Below are positions 17,224 through 25,849 of a DNA stretch of 64,000 nt, piece after piece. A model generated the notes under the pieces. That model had not been told where the DNA came from. It ran no database searches and worked only from the letters and a program-made list of their open reading frames with translations. Both the position numbers and the translations under genes were made by a program. Each line of letters opens with the position of its first letter. Position 1 is the stretch's first letter. The stretch is from Paraliobacillus zengyii (GTDB lineage: Bacteria; Bacillota; Bacilli; Bacillales; Amphibacillaceae), in contig NZ_CP029797.1 in assembly GCF_003268595.1 (NCBI RefSeq), positions 1,943,501-2,007,500 of the forward strand, given 5' to 3'.

Positions 17224-18033
17224 ATGAAACATGGTATCGTTATAATAGGCTCGCTGATTGTTGCATTTGCTTTTAATTTTTTTCTTGTTCCATACGAAAT
17301 ATTAAGCAGTGGGATAAGTGGTGTTGCTATTTTACTTGGATTACTTTCCCCGTTTAATATTGGACTTATTAATTTAATCCTTAATCTACCGTTACTTGTT
17401 TTAGGTTACAATAAACTTGGAAAAGTCATTATAATTAATACAATTACTTGTGTTGTTTCGTTATCTATTTTCTTGTACGTTTTACCAGTTATCTCGGTAG
17501 CAGATAATATCTTGCTATCGAGCATATTTGGAGGCGTTATTGGCGGCTTAGGTATTGGTATCATTTTAAAGTATTCTGGTACATCTGGTGGGCTAGATAT
17601 TATTGCCATCATTATATCAAGAACAAGTAATATAAGTGTAGGTATGTTACTAACAGGAATGAATGGGATCATTGTACTTATTTCAGGTGCTGTTTTTGAT
17701 TGGAATATTGCTTTGTACACTATGTTATCGATATTTATCACTGGAAAAGTAATCGATACCATTCACACGAATCATATCAAATTAACGATGCAAATTGTGA
17801 CAACTAAAGGTGAGACAATTCGAAAAGATTTGGTTGATTCGATATACCGAGGAATAACAATTATGGACGGCTATGGCGGTTACACACAAGAAAAGAAACA
17901 AATTCTAATGATGGTCGTTACACGTTATGAAACGATGCAAATTAAATCAATTGTTCGAAAACATGATTCAAAAGCATTTATTAATATATACGAAACTGTC
18001 GAAGTAGATGGGGAATTCGCCAAGAACGAATGA
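17224..18033 (+). CDS. YitT-family membrane protein
   Basis: 269 residues with about five predicted helices, then a soluble C-terminal domain (TMQIVTTKGETIRKDLVDSI through KHDSKAFINI), i.e. the DUF161 plus DUF2179 layout of YitT/YpjC proteins. The GTSGGLDIIA motif is conserved. AGAAGG nine bases upstream supports ATG 17224; starts at 17182 or 17200 lack a site. Function is not established for the family. Confidence 0.85.
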   Translation: MKHGIVIIGSLIVAFAFNFFLVPYEILSSGISGVAILLGLLSPFNIGLINLILNLPLLVLGYNKLGKVIIINTITCVVSLSIFLYVLPVISVADNILLSSIFGGVIGGLGIGIILKYSGTSGGLDIIAIIISRTSNISVGMLLTGMNGIIVLISGAVFDWNIALYTMLSIFITGKVIDTIHTNHIKLTMQIVTTKGETIRKDLVDSIYRGITIMDGYGGYTQEKKQILMMVVTRYETMQIKSIVRKHDSKAFINIYETVEVDGEFAKNE

Positions 18034-18076
18034 TAATGCATTGCACTATAATATAAAATTATAATGCAATGCATTA
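18034..18076. terminator. Terminator between yitT-like and haloperoxidase genes
   Basis: AATGCATTGCACTATAAT and ATTATAATGCAATGCATT form a long AT-rich hairpin (one bulge), placed between convergent genes. Confidence 0.75.
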
Positions 18077-18082
18077 TTTAAT

Positions 18083-18979
18083 TTATCTGAAGAGAAATGG
18101 TTTAGGTGCATTGATATTATTTTCTGTAACCCTAGTCGTTTCATTTCCTATTAATAGGGAGTGACAGTCTTTTTCAAAATCATACGGAATGAACTGATGA
18201 TAATTTTTCGGGAAAATAGCTGCATTTTGATTGTCTCGGTGGGGATTATCAATTAATTCCAAAACATTGTTTTGCGACTCTAAATGTTCCACAATTGTTT
18301 TGCCAAGGTATCTTCCAAGAACTAGACCTTGATCATTATCCGATGGAAAATGTACACCTGCATATAATCGACCATGTGCATTATCTTCTGCGATTCTCTT
18401 TAATTTCTTTGCTTCCTTAGGAAAGAAATAACTTAATACAACTTCACAGCATCCAGCCAACGTAGCATGACCGGATGGATATGTTGGAAAATTTGGCGTA
18501 CACAACAATGTTCTTAACGTATAGTCATATTGATTTGGTCTAGCTACATCCCATTTGTACTTTAAATCCCACACTATAATCATTGTATCATTTATTGCAC
18601 CGTGCACGGAAGCTAATATTCTTGTGGCATGCAATGGCGAGACGTCATATGCATCAATTAACCTATCAATTACAGGTGTCCATTGTTTAGTAGGGACACC
18701 TGTACCATAATAAGTACCTATCTTTTTTTGCTCTGGTGTTAGGTTATGCAATGTTTTTCTGACTACATGTAGTTCTTTATCAAAATCAATTACATTAGGT
18801 GAAGTTATTGGGAAATGCAACTTTTTTCCTGCTGGATCTAAAAAATCGTCTTTACTATCGCGTTTTAAAAAAACAAGAGGCCAAGAGCCAGCTAGAGGTG
18901 TAGCTGAATAACGAGGAGGATTACTCTCTCCAGCGTAAGGTAATGCTGTCCAACGTAAATAATTTTTATCCAAATTCAT
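18083..18979 (-). CDS. Vanadium-dependent haloperoxidase-like / PAP2 superfamily enzyme
   Basis: 298 residues, soluble. It carries the complete vanadate/phosphate-binding set: K-x6-RP in KYKWDVARP, PSGHA (TYPSGHATLAG) and R-x5-H-x3-D in RLYAGVHFPSD. This arrangement, with a long helical N-terminal region and no membrane helices, matches bacterial vanadium haloperoxidase homologues rather than membrane PAP2 lipid phosphatases. Either peroxidase or acid-phosphatase activity is possible. No signal peptide is visible. The gene converges on YitT with a shared terminator. Confidence 0.85.
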   Translation of the reverse strand: MNLDKNYLRWTALPYAGESNPPRYSATPLAGSWPLVFLKRDSKDDFLDPAGKKLHFPITSPNVIDFDKELHVVRKTLHNLTPEQKKIGTYYGTGVPTKQWTPVIDRLIDAYDVSPLHATRILASVHGAINDTMIIVWDLKYKWDVARPNQYDYTLRTLLCTPNFPTYPSGHATLAGCCEVVLSYFFPKEAKKLKRIAEDNAHGRLYAGVHFPSDNDQGLVLGRYLGKTIVEHLESQNNVLELIDNPHRDNQNAAIFPKNYHQFIPYDFEKDCHSLLIGNETTRVTENNINAPKPFLFR

Positions 18980-19119
18980 TCACCACCACATTTTTAATAT
19001 ATTGTATTTTAAAAATGGTTAAGTGCGTAGACTTTTTATATTTCAAAGGGCTAATTACCAAGTTAATAGCGTAAAATCAATGCTTTTCTTCTTTGTTTCA
19101 TTAATTTTTATACATAATT

Positions 19120-19680
19120 CTATTTATTAGAAATTTGTTGTTTAATTGGTTCAAATTCAAATAACTTTCCTTCGTAGATATGCTCTAAACGATCATTTTT
19201 ACGAAAATCATCTGGTGTCACTAATGCTGCAAGTTTATCCCAGAGTTTAATTCCAGAACGATTAAGCACTTCTGCAACAAATTGGGAACAAAAATAAGAA
19301 TTACTGAATTCAACAGCTTCGTTAACAGATATCCCCATTACACCAAGAAAATTGTATAGAAATTTATCATTATTCCGAATAAAAACATCTAAAATCCGGT
19401 TCATCTTTCTTATTTCTCTATCGGTAACGGCCAGCTTATAAATCACACATGTTGTATCTCTATACCTACTATATGTACCAGTGAAAATATCTTCTTTCAC
19501 AAAACCACCATTTAATGGGTTTGTCGGTTTTTTTCTTCCAAAGCTATACATTTGTTTTAATTCTGGATCAAACGAAAGGGAAGCATGATTATAAGGTGCT
19601 TTCGTATATTTTTTTATTAAGTTAGAAAATAATGTCCCTGTATCGGATAGCATAATATAAACATAACGATCTGAAACCAT
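19120..19680 (-). CDS. Permuted papain-fold (YiiX/NlpC-P60-like) protein
   Basis: 186 residues. A His in KAPYNHASLSFD precedes a Cys in SYFCSQFVAEVL, which is the circularly permuted order of YiiX/YycO-type NlpC/P60 relatives. Such proteins act as amidases or peptidases on peptides or lipids, but targets are unknown. There is no clear signal peptide. The call rests on the two motifs and overall length. Confidence 0.7.
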   Translation of the reverse strand: MVSDRYVYIMLSDTGTLFSNLIKKYTKAPYNHASLSFDPELKQMYSFGRKKPTNPLNGGFVKEDIFTGTYSRYRDTTCVIYKLAVTDREIRKMNRILDVFIRNNDKFLYNFLGVMGISVNEAVEFSNSYFCSQFVAEVLNRSGIKLWDKLAALVTPDDFRKNDRLEHIYEGKLFEFEPIKQQISNK

Positions 19681-19784
19681 TTTAATTCCTTCTTTTTAAA
19701 AATTATTCTTTATTCCTCAATTATATAGTATTCTAGTTAAATACATACAGTTTTTTTAAACTTAATTCCATTAAGGGTGATAAA

Positions 19785-20693
19785 ATGACAGAGGTATTAT
19801 GGACTTTATCTATTATTTTCATCAGTTTACTTTCGTCGACTATTATATTATCAATTATTAAAAGGAAGGAAAGGAATAAAGACTTTTCTAGTATTTTTAT
19901 CCGTGTTAAAACATGGTGGGGGATGTTTGCTGTCTTTTGTGTAGCAACATTATTTGGTCCAGTCGTATCGCTATTTGCAATTATGTTTCTGTGTTTCTTT
20001 TCATTAAGAGAGTATTTTTCTATGATAAAAACAAGAAAGTCTGATCGTCGCATATTTCTATGGGCTTATTTAACCATTCCTATTCAATTTTATTGGATAT
20101 ACATTGGTTGGTACGGTATGTTTATTGTCTTTATTCCAGTATACGTCTTTCTGTTCTTACCTTTACCACGTATTATTGGTAAAGGTACATTTGGTTTCTT
20201 GCGATCAGTTAGTTTGACACAATGGGGATTAATGCTAATGGTATTTGGTTTGAGTCATTTAGCCTATTTTCAATTCATTACACCAGAATACGGATCAAAT
20301 TTAGTTTTATTCTTAATTGTATTAACACAATTAAATGATGTTGTTCATTTTCTTATTTCTCTCTATATTGGTCGTAAGAAAATTGTTCCATCAGCTAATC
20401 CATACATAACATGGGAAGGATTTATTGGAGCATTACTTATTACGACAAGCATATCTTACTTTCTGTATACATTTCTGACACCTTTTGATTTAACCTTTGG
20501 CATACTATCGGGGGTGATTGTGGGGATTGCTGGCTTTGTGGGAAGTCTAACGATTTCTGTTCTTAAAAGAGATTTACTAATAGGAGATAAGGAGAAATTA
20601 GAAAAAATAATCTACTTAAATCGCGTTGATAGCTTAGCCTATACATCACCCGTTTTTTTTCATATCATTCGATACTTTTTTGACTTTATGTAA
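19785..20693 (+). CDS. CdsA-like CDP-diacylglycerol synthase paralogue (divergent)
   Basis: 302 residues with about eight predicted membrane helices. NPYITWEGFIGAL resembles the SPKKTWEGF motif of phosphatidate cytidylyltransferases, and GSLTISVLKRDLLIGDK the SxxKRxxxxKD signature. The canonical HGG that follows is replaced by a YLNRVDSLAY stretch, so the catalytic end is altered. YnbB-type paralogues of CdsA show similar divergence. It is probably a lipid-nucleotide enzyme other than the housekeeping CdsA. Start ATG 19785. Confidence 0.75.
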   Translation: MTEVLWTLSIIFISLLSSTIILSIIKRKERNKDFSSIFIRVKTWWGMFAVFCVATLFGPVVSLFAIMFLCFFSLREYFSMIKTRKSDRRIFLWAYLTIPIQFYWIYIGWYGMFIVFIPVYVFLFLPLPRIIGKGTFGFLRSVSLTQWGLMLMVFGLSHLAYFQFITPEYGSNLVLFLIVLTQLNDVVHFLISLYIGRKKIVPSANPYITWEGFIGALLITTSISYFLYTFLTPFDLTFGILSGVIVGIAGFVGSLTISVLKRDLLIGDKEKLEKIIYLNRVDSLAYTSPVFFHIIRYFFDFM

Positions 20694-20786
20694 GTAAAAA
20701 AAGTCTAAATGATACAAGTTAATTTTAAATATAGAACATGTTTTAAGTAATATAAAATAAAATAGAAATAGAAGGAGGTGAGAACG

Positions 20787-21119
20787 CTGATTAATAAAAA
20801 AACGTTAATCGTTCTTCTTCTCTTACTATTTATCATTTTTGTTGGTATTCCATTAGGTGTTAGTCTTTATTACGGTAATATACCATTTTATAATAACAAT
20901 TCTCTAGAATCATATGATGTTTTAGTCTCAAATGACGAAAATATTAATGAAAGTGAATTAACTTTTATTAAAGATAATACATACACATGGGCAGAAATAA
21001 AAGATTATGTTATTCGAAATCAAATGACCTTTCCTCGCGTGTTTCGAAATACAGTAATATTGATTTGCGTTGCTATTGTATCAGTTATGCTGGATAGATT
21101 TCTTTTTAGACGGTCCTAA
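20787..21119 (+). CDS. Small two-helix membrane protein, probable CTG start
   Basis: About 110 residues: an N-terminal helix (KKTLIVLLLLLFIIFVGIPL), an acidic extracytoplasmic middle, and a C-terminal helix ending FLFRRS. AAGGAGGTG (20772-20780) is a near-perfect ribosome site, placing initiation at CTG 20787; the GTG at 20778 lies inside that site. No family recognised. It follows the CdsA-like gene by 93 bases and may act with it at the membrane. Confidence 0.6.
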   Translation: MINKKTLIVLLLLLFIIFVGIPLGVSLYYGNIPFYNNNSLESYDVLVSNDENINESELTFIKDNTYTWAEIKDYVIRNQMTFPRVFRNTVILICVAIVSVMLDRFLFRRS

Positions 21120-21291
21120 TGGTACATGTTCTATATTAGAATTGTAGTAGGCGCTATCATTAATTTCATAACAATTAGATAACTTTATATGAACACATAA
21201 AGTTTGTTATATAAAGGTTTAGCGTTATTTCTAACTATAAAAATAGCTATAAAAAAAGTAAACAGACTAATTTTTCATTATAAATACCCTT

Positions 21292-21319
21292 ACACATTTC
21301 ATTCAAATTGCATATAGTA
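21292..21319 (+). promoter_or_regulatory. SigK-type promoter, YjcZ copy 3
   Basis: CATATAGTA (21311-21319) fits CATAnnnTA, with AC 15 to 17 bases upstream. The same box precedes the next copy at 21909. Confidence 0.6.
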
Positions 21320-21347
21320 TCTTGAAACGTGAAAAGGAGGGAATACA

Positions 21348-21449
21348 ATGTCTGCAGGATATGGATATGGTGGCGGTTTTGCATTAATCGTTGTACTGTT
21401 TATTTTGTTAATAATTATTGGTGCTTCTTACGGCGGTTATGGTGTTTAA
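21348..21449 (+). CDS. YjcZ-family sporulation peptide (33 aa)
   Basis: [20 protein letters not shown] continues [14 protein letters not shown] glycine/tyrosine head and one hydrophobic helix define the family. AAAAGGAGGG precedes the ATG. It is nearly identical, promoter included, to the gene at 21945, so the two arose by a local tandem duplication. Confidence 0.9.
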   Translation: MSAGYGYGGGFALIVVLFILLIIIGASYGGYGV

Positions 21450-21461
21450 TTAATATTCTCA

Positions 21462-21505
21462 CAAAAAGACTAACTAAGTCTGTTTTCAGACTTAGTTAGT
21501 CTTTT
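21462..21505 (+). terminator. Terminator after YjcZ copy 3
   Basis: AAAAAGACTAACTAAGTCTG and CAGACTTAGTTAGTCTTTTT form a 20-bp stem with a tetraloop-sized centre and a T-run. Confidence 0.93.
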
Positions 21506-21891
21506 TTACATAGTGTGGAAAATGCGAAAATACTTATCTCAAATTCATTATATTATATTGTAAAATGTATAATATCTGTTTGTAGCAACATTGTTATCCT
21601 ATGCTCATATGAAGCTTCACAATCTTGCACCGTGTTTAGTAATCATAAAAGTTATTGATGATTCGGCGCTTTATGTTCTTCTTGCATAATATTCCAATTG
21701 TTATTATACAAATTTATTCCTCCTAAAGGTTTTATTCATTTTCACCATGTGGTATGCGCCTATAGGCATCATTGCACTAGGAATTTAATAAATATTTTAG
21801 AAATTTTAATAGGTAGTGCTGATATACGCGTGCAATAGGAAAAATGGAAAAAATTAGTTTACTATTATGTATTCATTATAAACGCCCTTTC

Positions 21892-21917
21892 ACATTTTTA
21901 TGCTCTTGCATATAGTA
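21892..21917 (+). promoter_or_regulatory. SigK-type promoter, YjcZ copy 4
   Basis: CATATAGTA (21909-21917) with AC at 21892-21893, matching the promoter of the preceding copy. Confidence 0.6.
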
Positions 21918-21944
21918 ACTTGAAAAGTGAAAAGGAGGGATACA

Positions 21945-22049
21945 ATGTCTGCAGGATATGGATATGGTGGCGGTTTTGCATTAATCGTTGTACTGTTTAT
22001 TTTATTAATAATTATTGGTGCTTCTTACGCTGGCGGTTACGGTTACTAA
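21945..22049 (+). CDS. YjcZ-family sporulation peptide (34 aa)
   Basis: It shares the first 28 residues with the 21348 copy and ends [10 protein letters not shown]. Ribosome site AAAAGGAGGG. The peptide is probably inserted in a membrane of the spore or mother cell; family members have no defined biochemical role. Confidence 0.9.
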   Translation: MSAGYGYGGGFALIVVLFILLIIIGASYAGGYGY

Positions 22050-22276
22050 AAAAACGTTAGAAAAATAATTACTATTAAGTTAGTAACCAAATAATAATTT
22101 GTCCTCTGTTCAGGAAAGTTATTATTTGGTGTTTATTATAATTGAATGTTATGTTCGTTTTGAAAAAGGATTGATAAAATTAGTGGTTTTGCCCAGTCCA
22201 TTTTATTAGAAGTCCATAGGATATAGGGACAATAGGAAATTGATTCTATCACATGATGTGAAAAAGGAGCGTTTAT

Positions 22277-22666
22277 ATGCATGGAATGAGAAGAGATGTA
22301 CCCATGAATCAAGTACCAATGAACCAAGTGCAACCGGATGAACGATTTGGACCGGTTGGAGCTGTTAGTCCTTTAACAACAGGTCTAATAGGAGCTGGTT
22401 TAGGTTATTTAGGCGGCGAGTTATTTGATGGACCTGAACCAGGACCTGGGTATGGTGGATATGGACCTGGATACGGCGGATATAACCCTGGATATGGTAT
22501 AAACAATCCTGGTTATGGTAATAATTATTATGGTCCTGGAGCTGGATATACACCCGGTTATAACCCTGGGTATGGTGGCGGAATTGGCTATGGTTCCCCA
22601 GGATACAATCCAGGCTACGGACCATTGAATTATGGGAAACCTGGAAGAAAACCCGGATTTTTTTAA
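22277..22666 (+). CDS. Gly/Pro/Tyr-rich spore-coat-like repeat protein
   Basis: 129 residues. After a Met/Gln-rich start (VPMNQVPMNQVQ) and a short glycine-rich hydrophobic segment (GLIGAGLGYLGGEL), the C-terminal two thirds is built of repeats of the type GPGYGGY and NPGYG. Such low-complexity proteins are typical of outer spore coat. AAAAAGGAGCG precedes the ATG, and CATAGGATA (22215-22223) about 60 bases upstream fits a SigK -10 box. Neighbouring YjcZ genes support a sporulation setting. Confidence 0.75.
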   Translation: MHGMRRDVPMNQVPMNQVQPDERFGPVGAVSPLTTGLIGAGLGYLGGELFDGPEPGPGYGGYGPGYGGYNPGYGINNPGYGNNYYGPGAGYTPGYNPGYGGGIGYGSPGYNPGYGPLNYGKPGRKPGFF

Positions 22667-22667
22667 T

Positions 22668-22716
22668 TTTAAAAAGTAAAGCTGATTTCCTCTTGAAAGG
22701 GGAAATCAGCTTTTTA
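22668..22716. terminator. Bidirectional terminator
   Basis: AAAAGTAAAGCTGATTTCC and GGAAATCAGCTTTTTATTTT form a hairpin between the coat-like gene and the convergent deacetylase. Confidence 0.88.
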
Positions 22717-23307
22717 TTTTAATAAACGAAAAGAATATCCTTTTTCTTTTAATTTTGAAATAATGATCGGCAAAACTTCAACAGTTTGTTGTAATTCATG
22801 TAATAGGATGATTGCACCATCTTCTACATAATCAATTACATTCGAAACAATTTGGTTTGGATCACATTTTAATTCCCAATCAATTGAAGCAACTCGCCAC
22901 ATTACTGTTTGTAAACCTAATTCTTCAGCGATACGAATAGTATCCGAGTTAAATTGGCCAAAAGGAGGACGGAAAAAATCTACCTTTTTTCCTGTTATAC
23001 GTTCTAAATCAGTAGTACTCGTTTTTATTTGTTTATATTGCTGTTCATACGTCAAGTTACATAAATTAGAGTGGTTAATAGTATGCGATCCAATACTATG
23101 CCCATCATCAATTACACGTTGCCATGGCCTTTTTGGATATAAAAGTCGAGTTTGCCAAAAAAACATTGCAGGGACTTCTTCTTTTTTTAATATGTCGAGT
23201 ATTTTTGAAAGCACTCGACTCGGACCATCATCAAATGATAAAACAACTGTTTTATTACTAAGCGTAGATACTTTGGTCATTACTTTTGGATGCTTAGAGT
23301 CGTACAC
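22714..23307 (-). CDS. Polysaccharide deacetylase (NodB domain), 5' end uncertain
   Basis: The NodB catalytic motifs are present: VVLSFDDGPS (Asp base and metal Asp), SHTINH (metal His pair), FFRPPFGQ and a terminal ILLHEL. 197 residues, with no signal peptide, although most bacillar relatives are exported. GTG 23307 has AAGGG only two bases away. Reading upstream, a TTG lies 11 bases after AAAGGAG at the phnC end, and that frame contains one TGA before joining. So the annotated form may be an N-terminally damaged version. Last gene of the phn-type run. Confidence 0.82.
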   Translation of the reverse strand: MYDSKHPKVMTKVSTLSNKTVVLSFDDGPSRVLSKILDILKKEEVPAMFFWQTRLLYPKRPWQRVIDDGHSIGSHTINHSNLCNLTYEQQYKQIKTSTTDLERITGKKVDFFRPPFGQFNSDTIRIAEELGLQTVMWRVASIDWELKCDPNQIVSNVIDYVEDGAIILLHELQQTVEVLPIIISKLKEKGYSFRLLK

Positions 23308-23362
23308 GACCCTTGATTGATCAACTATTCATGGGCTTTTTATCAACGGTAATCAAACTCCT

Positions 23363-24127
23363 TTACTTCGTTAAGGCTAACTTGTTTGTTTCTGAATGAT
23401 AAGTATGGTAATAAGCTTCTTCATTAAATAATTCAGGAGCATCATCAAACACTATTTTTCCATCCTTTAATGCAATGATACGCGTTGCATATTGTCTAGC
23501 TAAATCAACATCATGTACATTAATAATAGTGAGTAATCCTAAGCGTTCATGCATTTCTTGCATCAGATTAAATATATGGCTAGATGTACCAGGATCAAGG
23601 CTTGAAACAGGTTCGTCCCCAAGAAAGATAGCTGGTTCTTGTAATAAAGCACGTGCAATACCTACACGTTGTTTTTGACCACCACTTAACTGTTCAATGC
23701 GGCGATGAGTTTGATCCGCAAGCCCGACGTCAGCAATTATTTTTTTTGCCCGATTTACTTCTTCGGTTGTAAACCACCCAATTAAATTCTTAAAGGTAGA
23801 ACGATAACCAAATAAACCAGTTAAAACATTCTGAATAACAGAGAGGCGGGGAACCAAATTAAAATGTTGAAAAATCATTCCCATTTCTCTGCGAACCGTT
23901 CTTAATTGTTCTTCATTCAATTTTGAAATTTGTTGATTATTCCAGTGTACTTCACCAGTTGTGGGTTTTTGTAAACCATTGATACAACGAATAAATGTTG
24001 ATTTCCCAGAACCACTTTGGCCCAAGATACATACGAAATCACCTTTTTCAAAAGATAAATTAATATCCGATATAGCATCTTCTTTTCCACCAGAATATCG
24101 AACAGAAAGATTTTTTAACTCTAACAA
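23363..24127 (-). CDS. phnC: Phosphonate/phosphite-type ABC transporter ATPase PhnC
   Basis: 254 residues. Walker A is LGQSGSGKST, signature LSGGQKQRVGIARAL, Walker B IFLGDEPVSSLDP and the switch His is in INVHDVDLARQYA, all typical of PhnC. It energises uptake with the permease and binding protein encoded just upstream (phnE and phnD). No C-P lyase genes are present here, so the substrate could be phosphonate, phosphite or another small oxyanion. Confidence 0.92.
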   Translation of the reverse strand: MLELKNLSVRYSGGKEDAISDINLSFEKGDFVCILGQSGSGKSTFIRCINGLQKPTTGEVHWNNQQISKLNEEQLRTVRREMGMIFQHFNLVPRLSVIQNVLTGLFGYRSTFKNLIGWFTTEEVNRAKKIIADVGLADQTHRRIEQLSGGQKQRVGIARALLQEPAIFLGDEPVSSLDPGTSSHIFNLMQEMHERLGLLTIINVHDVDLARQYATRIIALKDGKIVFDDAPELFNEEAYYHTYHSETNKLALTK

Positions 24128-24176
24128 TTTAATCGTGCTCCTTTGTACGTATGCTTTAGGCTAAAGAAGTTATACA

Positions 24177-24941
24177 TTAAATGACTTTATTTCTTACATA
24201 GCTACCAAATAAGTCTACGATAACCACTATAACCATGATAATTAGTACATCGAGTGAGACTGCAGAATATTGGAACGTTTTAAAGTCATTAAATAGTCTT
24301 TGTCCAATACCGCCTCCACCAATAAAACCCAAGATAAGCGAAGTACGGATCGCAACTTCAAAGCGATAAAAATAATGTGATAATAGATTTGGCCAAATTT
24401 GTGGCATGGTACTAAAAATGTAGGCAAACCCTTTTTTAGCACCAACAGCCTTTATTGCTTCTTGTGGTCCAGGATCTGACGATTCAATGAGTTCTGAGAT
24501 CAATTTACCTAATACACCGACATTATGAAACATGATTGCCATAACAGCAGGGAAGGGGCCTAGGCCTAGCGCAGTTAATAATATTAACCCAAAAACAATT
24601 TCTGGTATTGAACGAATAAAACTAAGTGCAAATCTTGAAAAGTGATAGAGAGACTTAGATGGTGACGTATTCGATGCAGCAAAGAAACTTATAGGCAATG
24701 CAATTAAAAGACCGAGAAAACTACCTAGAAAAGCCATTGCTAAAGTTTCCATACTATCCTGTAACATAAGCGGTAGCTTAGAAAAATCCATCGGGAACCA
24801 CTGCGACAAGAAATCAATCATATTTCGGAAGTCTCTAAATTTTGTTAAATCAAACTCAGTTAACCTCATGCTAATGTATAGGAACACGATTAACAGGATC
24901 ACTGTATAGATGTTTTTTTTCTTGAACCACACGTTAATCAA
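24177..24941 (-). CDS. phnE: Phosphonate-type ABC transporter permease PhnE
   Basis: 254 residues with about six predicted helices. AFLGSFLGLLIALPISFFAA and the loop SSDPGPQEAIKAVGAKKG (EAA-type motif contacting the ATPase) are present, followed by RTSLILGFIGGGGIGQRLF, the usual PhnE signature. The TTG start lies three bases after the phnD stop, so translation is coupled. Only one permease is encoded. Confidence 0.92.
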   Translation of the reverse strand: MINVWFKKKNIYTVILLIVFLYISMRLTEFDLTKFRDFRNMIDFLSQWFPMDFSKLPLMLQDSMETLAMAFLGSFLGLLIALPISFFAASNTSPSKSLYHFSRFALSFIRSIPEIVFGLILLTALGLGPFPAVMAIMFHNVGVLGKLISELIESSDPGPQEAIKAVGAKKGFAYIFSTMPQIWPNLLSHYFYRFEVAIRTSLILGFIGGGGIGQRLFNDFKTFQYSAVSLDVLIIMVIVVIVDLFGSYVRNKVI

Positions 24942-24943
24942 CT

Positions 24944-25837
24944 CTATTCTTCAATAATACCTTGCTTAATTGCTGCTTGTTTTATACTTTCATAATCTTC
25001 ATCGGTAGCTTCTGTAAATCCACTAGCACCAAAAGCGTTTAAAATATCTTCATCTTCAATAGCAAAGAAGGCTTCTTGTAAAGTTTCAATGGTTTCTTGA
25101 TCTGTATTTTCATGAACAGCCCATGGATATTGGAACAATTCTTCTGATTCCCAAATTATTTTTATTTGTTCCTCATCAATTTTTCCAGCTTCAACAAGTT
25201 GATTATAAATTGCACTATCTATTGCTCCAGCATCCACTTGTTGGTTTTGAACAGATAGAGCTGTTGCATCATGTGAACCTGTATAACGAACGGAATTAAA
25301 CGCATGATCATCCTCAGACATATAAGCTCCACGATCTTGTAATTCAATACTAGGTATTAAAGAACCAGAAGTGGAGTTAGGATCTCCAAATGCAAAATCA
25401 ACTTCGGCAGAATCCTCTAGCAGTTCATCAAGTGAATCCCATTTATTATCGGTATGCGTAATGATATATGAATGATAAAATGGCTCGCCATCAATTAACT
25501 GCGTGATAATAGCTTGGGCTCCACTTTTTGCATTAGCAACAACGTAGGTCAATGGGCCGAAATATGCCATATCAATTTTGTCATAATTCATTGCTTCAAC
25601 TACACCGTTATAATCAGGGTAAACTTCAACTTCAACATCTATTTCTAATGCATCTGTCAATGTATCTTGTAACTTAGTCATTGCCGTATCCATTTCACCT
25701 TCTGTTTGTGCTGGAATGACACCAATTGTGAAAGTATCTTGCTCATCTAAATTTTGACTTTCTTCATTTTCTTCTCCACATGCAGCAAGTAAAAGAATAA
25801 GTAAAAAAATGCTTAACGTTAGTAAGACTCTCTTCAT
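24944..25837 (-). CDS. phnD: Phosphate/phosphonate-binding lipoprotein PhnD
   Basis: 297 residues. The N-terminus is a lipoprotein signal (MKRVLLTLSIFLLILLLAAC, lipid-modified Cys at 20), then an acidic linker and TIGVIPAQTEGEMDTAMTKL, the PhnD binding-protein start. The motif MAYFGPLTYVVAN and DPNSTSGSLIPS contribute to the oxyanion pocket. It starts 12 bases after the epimerase stop, so these genes form one operon. Confidence 0.92.
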   Translation of the reverse strand: MKRVLLTLSIFLLILLLAACGEENEESQNLDEQDTFTIGVIPAQTEGEMDTAMTKLQDTLTDALEIDVEVEVYPDYNGVVEAMNYDKIDMAYFGPLTYVVANAKSGAQAIITQLIDGEPFYHSYIITHTDNKWDSLDELLEDSAEVDFAFGDPNSTSGSLIPSIELQDRGAYMSEDDHAFNSVRYTGSHDATALSVQNQQVDAGAIDSAIYNQLVEAGKIDEEQIKIIWESEELFQYPWAVHENTDQETIETLQEAFFAIEDEDILNAFGASGFTEATDEDYESIKQAAIKQGIIEE

Positions 25838-25849
25838 TTAAATACACCT

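Larger units (their letters stand above)
21450..21944. other. 495-base spacer between duplicated YjcZ genes
   Basis: It holds the terminator at 21462-21505 and the SigK-like promoter at 21892-21917. No reading frame with a ribosome site was found in the middle part. Confidence 0.5.
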
